Origin: Chromobacterium piscinae
GTDB taxonomy: Bacteria; Pseudomonadota; Gammaproteobacteria; Burkholderiales; Chromobacteriaceae
Reading direction: 5' to 3'
Assembly: GCF_021129175.1 (NCBI RefSeq)
Contig: NZ_JAJOHV010000058.1
Coordinates: forward strand, 156,277 to 220,276
DNA: 64,000 bases
Shown: in pieces, positions 56,212 through 64,000 of the stretch
Position numbering within the stretch: position 1 is the first letter of the stretch
Layout: each line of letters starts with the position of its first letter
The notes under the pieces: model-generated
Told to the model about the DNA's origin: nothing
The model's database searches: none
The model's input: the letters and a program-made list of their open reading frames with translations, nothing else
Position numbers and translations under genes: made by a program

Positions 56212-57549
56212 TCAGGAAGCGATCTTCTCGATCGCCGAGGCGATGGCTTTGGCCCAGGTGTCGGCCAGCGCCTTGTCGTCGGCCTCCACCATCACCCTCA
56301 CCACCGGCTCGGTGCCGGACGGGCGCAGCACCACGCGGCCGCGGCCGTTCAGAGCGGCCTCCGCCTCCGCCAGCGGAGCGGCGGAAGCGCCCTTCCAGTC
56401 GCAGCCGTTGTGACGGACGTTGATCAACGTCTGCGGGAAAGGCTGCCAGTCGGCGCAGATGTCGGCCAGGCCCGTACCCAGCTGCTGCACCGCCGCCAAC
56501 ACCTGCAAGCTGGAGATGATGCCGTCGCCGGTGCTGTGCTTGTCCAGGCACAGGATGTGGCCGGAGGCTTCGCCGCCCACCTGCCAGCCATCGGCATGCA
56601 GCATTTCCAACACGTAGCGGTCGCCAACCTTGGCGCGGCCGAAGGGCACGTCCTGCTTTTGCAGTGCCAGCTCCATCGCCATATTGGTCATCACGGTGCC
56701 GACCACGCCGCCCTTCAGCTCGCCGCGCGCGGCGCGGGCCTTGGCGATCACGTAGATCAGTTGGTCGCCGTCGTAGATGCGGCCGGCGGCATCCACCATG
56801 ATCAGGCGGTCGCCGTCGCCGTCCAGCGCGATGCCGAAGTCGGCCTGATGCTCCAGCACCGCCACCTGCAGCGTCTTGGGATAGGTGGCGCCCACCTTGT
56901 CGTTGATGTTGTAGCCATTGGGCTCGCAGCCGATTTCCACCAGTTCGGCGCCCAGCTCGTGGAATACCTTGGGCGCGATATGGTAGGTGGCGCCGTTGGC
57001 GCAATCGACCACCAGCTTCAGCCCCTTCAGGCTGAGCTCGTTGGGGAAAGTGCTCTTGCAGAACTCGATATAGCGCTCGGCGGCGCCGTCGATGCGGCGG
57101 GCCCGGCCCAGCTCCAGCGACGGGTTGGTGGCCATCGGCTGTTCCAGCATCGCCTCGATCTCCAGCTCCAACGCGTCATCCAGCTTGTTGCCGCCTTCGG
57201 CGAAGAACTTGATGCCGTTATCCTGGAATGGGTTGTGCGAGGCTGAAATCACTACGCCGGCTTCCAGCCGCAGCGCGCGGGTCAGATAGGCGATGCCCGG
57301 CGTCGGCAGCGGGCCGGTCAACAGCACGTTGACGCCGGCGGCGGTGAAACCCGCCTGCAGCGCAGCCTCCAGCATATAGCCGGAAATCCGCGTGTCCTTG
57401 CCGATCAGCACCGTGGGACGGCTGTCCTTGTCATGGTTGACCAGCACGCGGCCGGCCGCGTAACCCAGCTTCATCACGAATTCGGGCGTGATCGGAAACT
57501 TGCCGACCTCGCCGCGCACGCCATCGGTGCCGAAATATTTGCGACTCAT
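56212..57549 (-). CDS. glmM: Phosphoglucosamine mutase
   Basis: It converts glucosamine 6-phosphate to glucosamine 1-phosphate for UDP-GlcNAc synthesis. The product has 445 residues. The phosphoserine lies in [18 protein letters not shown], the metal loop is [13 protein letters not shown], the sugar loop is [10 protein letters not shown], and the phosphate loop is [15 protein letters not shown]. It follows folP by 87 bp in the conserved ftsH-folP-glmM order. Confidence 0.97.
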   Translation of the reverse strand: MSRKYFGTDGVRGEVGKFPITPEFVMKLGYAAGRVLVNHDKDSRPTVLIGKDTRISGYMLEAALQAGFTAAGVNVLLTGPLPTPGIAYLTRALRLEAGVVISASHNPFQDNGIKFFAEGGNKLDDALELEIEAMLEQPMATNPSLELGRARRIDGAAERYIEFCKSTFPNELSLKGLKLVVDCANGATYHIAPKVFHELGAELVEIGCEPNGYNINDKVGATYPKTLQVAVLEHQADFGIALDGDGDRLIMVDAAGRIYDGDQLIYVIAKARAARGELKGGVVGTVMTNMAMELALQKQDVPFGRAKVGDRYVLEMLHADGWQVGGEASGHILCLDKHSTGDGIISSLQVLAAVQQLGTGLADICADWQPFPQTLINVRHNGCDWKGASAAPLAEAEAALNGRGRVVLRPSGTEPVVRVMVEADDKALADTWAKAIASAIEKIAS

Positions 57550-57636
57550 TCAGTATTCTCTGTATCGGTTCAAGGCCTTGCCAGGCGCGATGCCCGCCAT
57601 TTTGCCACTACCGCCGGGGGGAAAACCAGCGTCAAA

Positions 57637-58476
57637 TCAACAATCCCGCAGCGCCTGCCATAGCTGCAGCGCCTGGCGCGTCGCCTTGACGTCATGCACG
57701 CGTATCACCGCCGCGCCTCGTCGCGCCGACTCCAGCGCCGCGCCGACGCTGGCGCCCAGCCTTTCCGACGGCGCGTCCTCGCCGGTGATCGCGCCCAGCA
57801 TCGACTTGCGCGACAAGCCCACCAGCAGCGGCGCGCCGGCGATTTGCTCGACTTCGTCCAAGCGCGAGAGCAGCGTTAGATTGTGCTCCAGCGTCTTGCC
57901 GAAGCCGAAGCCGGGATCGACCAGCAGCCTCTCGCGGGCGATGCCGGCGTCCAGGCACAGCTGGAGGCGGCGCTTCAGATAATCTGCCACCTCCAACACC
58001 ACGTCGGCGTACTCGGGCCGATTCTGCATCGTGTCCGGATTCCCCTGCTTGTGCATCAGGCACACCGCGGCGCGGCTGGCGGCCGCCAGCGGCAGCGCGC
58101 CCTCGTCCTCCAGCGCCGACACATCGTTGATCAGATCCACCGCGCCAAGCCGCAACGCTTCCCGCATCACCTCGGCGCGGCGGGTGTCCAACGACAACGG
58201 CGCGCCGATGCCGCGCAGTTTCTCCAGCACCGGCATCACCCGCGCCATCTCTTCTTCCGGGCTGACGAAGGGCGCGCCGGGCCGTGTCGATTCGCCGCCG
58301 ATATCCAGAATATCCGCGCCTTCGGCCAGCATTGACTCGGCGCGCGCGAGCGCGTCGTCGACGCGGTTGAAGCGGCCGCCGTCGGAGAAGGAGTCCGGCG
58401 TGACGTTGAGGATGCCCATCACCAGCGGACGGGACAGATCGAGCGCGAAGCGCCCGCATTGCAAGGTTTTCATCAT
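57637..58476 (-). CDS. folP: Dihydropteroate synthase
   Basis: It joins p-aminobenzoate to the pterin diphosphate in folate synthesis and is the sulfonamide target. The product has 279 residues. PLVMGILNVTPDSFSDGGRF, DIGGESTRPGAPFV and LVDPGFGFGKTLEHN are the pterin-binding motifs. It lies between ftsH and glmM, after an ftsH terminator. Confidence 0.97.
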   Translation of the reverse strand: MMKTLQCGRFALDLSRPLVMGILNVTPDSFSDGGRFNRVDDALARAESMLAEGADILDIGGESTRPGAPFVSPEEEMARVMPVLEKLRGIGAPLSLDTRRAEVMREALRLGAVDLINDVSALEDEGALPLAAASRAAVCLMHKQGNPDTMQNRPEYADVVLEVADYLKRRLQLCLDAGIARERLLVDPGFGFGKTLEHNLTLLSRLDEVEQIAGAPLLVGLSRKSMLGAITGEDAPSERLGASVGAALESARRGAAVIRVHDVKATRQALQLWQALRDC

Positions 58477-58527
58477 GGCTCTCGTTGCTGACGTTCCTGG
58501 CCGGCGCGGCGGGGGGGGCTGAAAGAA

Positions 58528-58559
58528 AACCGGGCAAGCCCGCGAAGGCTTGCCCGGTT
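58528..58559 (-). terminator. ftsH terminator
   Basis: AACCGGGCAAGCC pairs with GGCTTGCCCGGTT on either side of a six-base loop and is followed on the minus strand by TTCTTTC. Confidence 0.75.
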
Positions 58560-58575
58560 ATGGAGGATGCGGCGA

Positions 58576-60495
<1,920 letters not shown>

Positions 60496-60576
60496 GAGTG
60501 GCGGACTCCTCTGTGCCCTGACTTTTTGGTTGCTTGTATTGAATGGCTACGATTGTACGCTGCGCGCCCTTTTATG

Positions 60577-61194
60577 TCAGCGGCGACCCTTGCCCAGCAG
60601 ATAGATTTCACTGGAACGGTCCCGCGACGCCTTGGGCTTGCGCGTCACCACCTCGTCGAACAGCTCTCGCATGGCCTTGAGATAGGACTGGAAATCGCTT
60701 CCCTGGAACACTTTGACGAGAAAATGTCCGCCGGGTTTCAAATGATCGCGCGCAAATTCCAACGCCAGCTCGCATAGCAGGAAACTCCTGGCCTGGTCGA
60801 TGGCGCTCATGCCTGACATATTGGGCGCCATGTCGGAAATTACAAGATCGAGCTCGCGTCCGCCCAGCAATTGCACGAATTCGCGCAAAACCTCTTCCTC
60901 GCGGAAGTCGCCCTGGATGAAATCGACGCCGGGTACAGGATCCATCTCCAGGATGTCCAGCGCGAACACCTTGCCCGAATCGCCGACGATGCGCGCCGCC
61001 ACCTGCGACCAGCTGCCCGGCGTGGAGCCCAGGTCCGCCAGCACGGTGCCGGGGCGGATCAGTTTGTCCTTGTCGTTGATTTCCAGCAGCTTGTAGGCTG
61101 CGCGGGCGCGGTAGCCGTCCTTCTGCGCCATGTTCACATAGGGATCGTTGACGTGCTCCTGCAACCAGCTGTTGCTGCTCTTGCTTCTTGCCAT
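60577..61194 (-). CDS. rlmE: 23S rRNA (uridine-2'-O-)-methyltransferase RlmE
   Basis: RlmE (RrmJ/FtsJ) methylates U2552 of 23S rRNA. The product has 205 residues from the ATG at 61192-61194; a TTG nine codons upstream is less likely. The SAM motif is [15 protein letters not shown], the catalytic Lys-Asp-Lys-Glu set fits [21 protein letters not shown] and [11 protein letters not shown]. It is followed by ftsH and divergent from yhbY, the order found in many proteobacteria. Confidence 0.96.
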   Translation of the reverse strand: MARSKSSNSWLQEHVNDPYVNMAQKDGYRARAAYKLLEINDKDKLIRPGTVLADLGSTPGSWSQVAARIVGDSGKVFALDILEMDPVPGVDFIQGDFREEEVLREFVQLLGGRELDLVISDMAPNMSGMSAIDQARSFLLCELALEFARDHLKPGGHFLVKVFQGSDFQSYLKAMRELFDEVVTRKPKASRDRSSEIYLLGKGRR

Positions 61195-61292
61195 ACGCGG
61201 CGGTGCTTTCTGTCGGTTCAATCGTCAGGATAGCCGATGCGCGCCGGATGGCGCGCTATCCTGTTGTTTTTCGGTTATTTCAGCCCCAAACT

Positions 61293-61321
61293 TTGGGCCC
61301 GGAGCCAAATTCTAGTAGAAT
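61293..61321 (+). promoter_or_regulatory. Predicted sigma-70 promoter of yhbY
   Basis: TTGGGC (61293-61298) and TAGAAT (61316-61321) are separated by exactly 17 bp. The predicted leader before the ATG at 61350 is about 20 nt. Confidence 0.6.
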
Positions 61322-61349
61322 CGCGTTTTGCTTTGAATTCCATGTTTCC

Positions 61350-61670
61350 ATGAAAATTGACATCAAGCCGTTTCAGCGCAAGTACCTGCAGGGTCTGGCG
61401 CACGGCATCGACCCGGTGGTGATGGTGGGCAACAACGGCCTGACCGAGTCCGTGGTGCGCGAGATCGCCATCAGCCTGGACGCCCACGAACTGATCAAGG
61501 TCCGTGTGCAGGGCGACGACCGCGAAGCCCGCATCGCCATGTTCGAGCAGATCTGCGACGAGCTGGGCTGCGCTCCGGTGCAGCACATCGGCAAGCTGCT
61601 GGTGCTGTGGCGCCCCAGCGACAAGGCGCGCATCGCGCTGCCGAAGAACAAGCAGGCGATGAAGGACTGA
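61350..61670 (+). CDS. yhbY: CRM-domain RNA-binding protein YhbY
   Basis: The product has 106 residues and forms a single CRM domain. It has MKIDIKPFQRKYLQGLAHGIDPVV, the GNNGLTESVVREI loop and the C-terminal VQHIGKLLVLWRPS. YhbY associates with the 50S precursor and helps ribosome assembly. It is divergent from rlmE and has no strong RBS; an ATG eight bases upstream opens only a three-codon frame. Confidence 0.95.
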   Translation: MKIDIKPFQRKYLQGLAHGIDPVVMVGNNGLTESVVREIAISLDAHELIKVRVQGDDREARIAMFEQICDELGCAPVQHIGKLLVLWRPSDKARIALPKNKQAMKD

Positions 61671-61690
61671 GTCCTCCCGCCTGGCGGATG

Positions 61691-61723
61691 AAAAAAAGCG
61701 GTGGCCTTGCCACCGCTTTTTTT
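61691..61723. terminator. Bidirectional terminator between yhbY and the DUF4149 gene
   Basis: AAAAAAAGCGGTGGC pairs with GCCACCGCTTTTTTT around CTT. Confidence 0.9.
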
Positions 61724-61732
61724 ATTGTCCCG

Positions 61733-62161
61733 TCACTCGCTGCGCCAGATATAGGCGAGGCCAAGCACGCTCTGCACCAGGTAAATCAGGCTGGAAATCG
61801 CATGCCAGGTGGCGAAACCGCCGCCGAACAGCCCTTCCGCCGCGTGATTCATCTGCTGCTTCAGGGTGACGATGATGGGCGCGACGCCGAACTGGTTGAT
61901 CAGCGTGCAGGCCAGCATGCCTACGATCAGCCAAAACGCGCCCTGCTTCAAACCGTTCACGCCGTTGCGCCATACCTGGTCGACCAACAGGAACACCCCG
62001 CACACCAGCCCGACCCAGGCGATGGCCGCGAACAGCCGTCCCGCCACCATGCCGGCGGTGACTGCGTCCAGAGACTTGAACAGCACCGGGGCCACGATCA
62101 GCCCGATCACCCACAAACCGCCAATCCACAAGGTCTTGGCCACTGCACGCAAGCCGTCCAT
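61733..62161 (-). CDS. DUF4149 membrane protein
   Basis: The product has 142 residues from ATG 62159-62161 (MDGLRAVAKTLWIGGLWVIG); an ATG seven codons earlier is also possible. It has four transmembrane segments, with GLWVIGLIVAPVLF, FAAIAWVGLVCGVFLLVD and a C-terminal helix pair, as in the DUF4149 family. The function is unknown. It is downstream of greA, probably in the same transcript. Confidence 0.87.
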   Translation of the reverse strand: MDGLRAVAKTLWIGGLWVIGLIVAPVLFKSLDAVTAGMVAGRLFAAIAWVGLVCGVFLLVDQVWRNGVNGLKQGAFWLIVGMLACTLINQFGVAPIIVTLKQQMNHAAEGLFGGGFATWHAISSLIYLVQSVLGLAYIWRSE

Positions 62162-62229
62162 TTCCACCCCCATGCTCGGCAACAGAAGCGGCCGATGAAA
62201 AACGCGCGGTCAATGCCGCGCGGTCCGGA

Positions 62230-62706
62230 TCAGATGTATTTGACGTCGAGCACTTCGTACTCGCGGATGCCGCCCGGGGCCACCACTTCGGCCACGTCGC
62301 CAGCCTCCTTGCCGATCAGCGCGCGCGAGATCGGCGAGTTCACCGATACTTTGCACACCTTGATGTCGGCTTCGTCGTCGCCGACGATCTGGTAGGTGAC
62401 ATTCTCTTCGGTTTCCAGATCCATCAGGTCGACGGTGGCGCCGAACACCACGCGGCCGTCGGCGTCCAGTTCGGCCGGATTGATGATCACGGCGTTGGAC
62501 AGCTTGCCTTCCAGCTCGGCGATGCGGCCTTCGACGAAGGCCTGGCGTTCCTTGGCCGCGTCGTACTCGGCATTTTCAGACAGGTCGCCATGCGAGCGAG
62601 CCTCGGCGATCGCCTCGATCACCGACGGACGCTCCACGCTCTTCAGGCGTTGCAGTTCTTCCTTCAGAAGCTCGGCGCCGCGTACAGTCAACGGGACTTT
62701 GATCAT
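62230..62706 (-). CDS. greA: Transcription elongation factor GreA
   Basis: GreA rescues backtracked RNA polymerase by stimulating transcript cleavage. The product has 158 residues from ATG 62704-62706. The N-terminal coiled coil ([21 protein letters not shown]) carries the acidic tip [16 protein letters not shown]. The C-terminal domain includes [11 protein letters not shown] and [14 protein letters not shown]. The carB-greA order is widespread in proteobacteria. Confidence 0.97.
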   Translation of the reverse strand: MIKVPLTVRGAELLKEELQRLKSVERPSVIEAIAEARSHGDLSENAEYDAAKERQAFVEGRIAELEGKLSNAVIINPAELDADGRVVFGATVDLMDLETEENVTYQIVGDDEADIKVCKVSVNSPISRALIGKEAGDVAEVVAPGGIREYEVLDVKYI

Positions 62707-62750
62707 TACAGTATTCTCCACAGGCGGTTGTCCGCCTTCATCAAAAGCAC

Positions 62751-62775
62751 AAGCCGCCGTACGGGACGGCGGCTT
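62751..62775 (-). terminator. Terminator between carB and greA
   Basis: AAGCCGCCGT pairs with ACGGCGGCTT and is followed on the minus strand by GTGCTTTT. Confidence 0.75.
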
Positions 62776-62848
62776 GCGCGAGCGGGTTTGAGCGGAATTG
62801 TAACGGCAAATCGCTTCCGCATCAAAGCCTACCGGTGCCTGCTCTCCA

Positions 62849-64000
62849 TCAGCCGGCGATCTGCGCGTGCAGCTGCTGCACGCTGTACACATCGAAGGAC
62901 TCGGCGTGCTTCATGCCCACGCACACCGCCTTGGCGGCGGACAGCGTGGTGTATTGCGGCACGCGCGCCTGCAGCGCGGAGCGGCGGATCGAGTGGCTGT
63001 CCTGGATCGCGGTGCGCTTCTCGTCCACGGTATTGATCACCAGATCTACTTCGCCGTTCTTGATCATGTCGACGATGTGCGGACGACCTTCGTTCACCTT
63101 GTTCACCACTTGCACGATCAGGCCGGCTTCGGTCAGATGCTTGGCGGTGCCGCGTGTGCAGCAGACGCCGAAGCCCAGGCGCTGCAGTTCGCGCGCCACA
63201 TCCACCGCGCCGTTCTTGTCGCCGTCGCGCACCGACAGGAACACCTTGCCGGTCTTGGGCAGACGGTCGCCCGCGCCCAGCTGCGCCTTGACGTAGGCTT
63301 CGGCGAAGGTCTTGCCCACGCCCATCACCTCGCCGGTGGACTTCATTTCCGGCCCCAAGATGGTATCGACGCCCGGGAACTTGATGAAGGGGAACACCGC
63401 TTCCTTCACCGCGTAGAACGGCGGGATCACCTCCTTGGTGAAACCTTGCTCGACCAAGCTGATGCCGGCCATCGCGCGAGCGGCGATCTTGGCCAACGGC
63501 GCCGAGGTCACCTTGGAGACGAAGGGCACGGTGCGGGAGGCGCGCGGATTCACTTCCAGCACGTAGATGGTGTCGCCCTGGATCGCAAACTGCACGTTCA
63601 TCAGGCCGACCACGTTCAGCGCGCGGGCCATCGCCTCGGTCTGGCGGCGGATTTCGTCCTGCAGCGCCGGGAACAGACTGTACGCCGGCAGCGAGCAAGC
63701 GGAGTCGCCTGAGTGGACGCCGGCTTGCTCCACGTGCTGCATGATGCCGCCGATCACCACGGTTTCGCCATCGGACACGCAGTCCACGTCGACTTCGATC
63801 GCGTCGTTGAGGAAGCGGTCCAGCAGCACCGGGCTATCGTTGGACACCTTCACCGCCTCGCGCATATAGCGCTCCAGGTCGGCCGGCTCGTGGACGATTT
63901 CCATCGCTCGGCCGCCCAATACGTAGGACGGGCGCACCACCAGCGGATAGCCGATTTCCTCGGCCAGCTTCATCGCCTCGGCCGGCGCGCGCGCGGTGCG
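62849..64000 (-). CDS. carB: Carbamoyl-phosphate synthase large subunit, C-terminal part
   Basis: The gene runs off the right edge, so about 383 C-terminal residues are seen. They include the second ATP-grasp domain ([18 protein letters not shown], then [22 protein letters not shown]) and the allosteric MGS-like domain ([21 protein letters not shown], then [12 protein letters not shown]). The full enzyme makes carbamoyl phosphate for arginine and pyrimidines. The distal location of greA and the terminator after carB are normal. Confidence 0.97.
   Translation of the reverse strand, partial: RTARAPAEAMKLAEEIGYPLVVRPSYVLGGRAMEIVHEPADLERYMREAVKVSNDSPVLLDRFLNDAIEVDVDCVSDGETVVIGGIMQHVEQAGVHSGDSACSLPAYSLFPALQDEIRRQTEAMARALNVVGLMNVQFAIQGDTIYVLEVNPRASRTVPFVSKVTSAPLAKIAARAMAGISLVEQGFTKEVIPPFYAVKEAVFPFIKFPGVDTILGPEMKSTGEVMGVGKTFAEAYVKAQLGAGDRLPKTGKVFLSVRDGDKNGAVDVARELQRLGFGVCCTRGTAKHLTEAGLIVQVVNKVNEGRPHIVDMIKNGEVDLVINTVDEKRTAIQDSHSIRRSALQARVPQYTTLSAAKAVCVGMKHAESFDVYSVQQLHAQIAG

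Overview
The window looks like a piece of a GC-rich betaproteobacterial chromosome, most probably Neisseriales and Chromobacterium-like. This is an inference from gene order and protein sequence; no database was searched. The right two thirds (about 24.1-64 kb) is core chromosome with strong GC bias. The left third (1 to about 22.8 kb) is clearly AT-rich and carries one unidirectional trans-AT polyketide synthase (PKS) operon, which reads as acquired DNA.

Layout, left to right. 1-22.6 kb (minus strand): five PKS genes with overlapping or closely coupled ends, read from about 22.6 kb leftward and running off the left edge. In order of transcription they are a KR-methyltransferase protein without KS or ACP, a degenerate acyl-AMP-ligase-KS-KR-ACP protein, a KS-(DH-like)-(DH-like)-ACP protein, a 3002-residue KS-DH-KR-ACP-DH*-ACP-KS-DH(inactive)-ACP-ACP megasynthase, and a partial DH-like-KS protein. 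No acyltransferase domain is present, so the AT must act in trans and be encoded elsewhere. The last ACP pair carries the Trp signature of beta-branching ACPs. 22.8-24.05 kb: decayed DNA with an IS256-type transposase relic, next to the 3' end of a tRNA-Ile(CAT) gene.

24.2-28.9 kb: the macromolecular synthesis operon rpsU-yqeY-dnaG-rpoD. 29-33.2 kb: gmk-rpoZ-spoT-thiS-thiG. 33.3-35.3 kb: a purine permease and apt. 35.4-38.1 kb: a PadR-controlled envelope operon with two palindromic operators. 38.2-39.5 kb: a patatin-like protein lacking its catalytic residues and a 51-residue RebB-like protein. 39.6-44.6 kb: the arginine deiminase operon arcDABC with a perfect FNR/Anr box upstream. 45.2-53.7 kb: a 43-residue DUF3149 protein with its own FNR-like site, a ferredoxin-type reductase, trmB, a glutathione peroxidase, a D-2-hydroxyacid dehydrogenase, an FKBP isomerase, a DedA protein and alr. 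53.6-56.1 kb: a rhombosortase overlapping a secreted nuclease with a C-terminal sorting tail. 56.2-64 kb: glmM, folP, ftsH, rlmE, yhbY, a DUF4149 gene, greA and the 3' part of carB, a familiar proteobacterial neighbourhood.

The housekeeping genes couple translation, replication, transcription and ppGpp control (rpsU/dnaG/rpoD/rpoZ/spoT). The arc operon and the DUF3149 gene appear to belong to an oxygen-responsive regulon. The PKS operon is the main accessory element and holds most of the unusual biology: several non-canonical dehydratase-like domains, a vestigial loading ligase, a beta-branching module and an apparently truncated or split 5' end.
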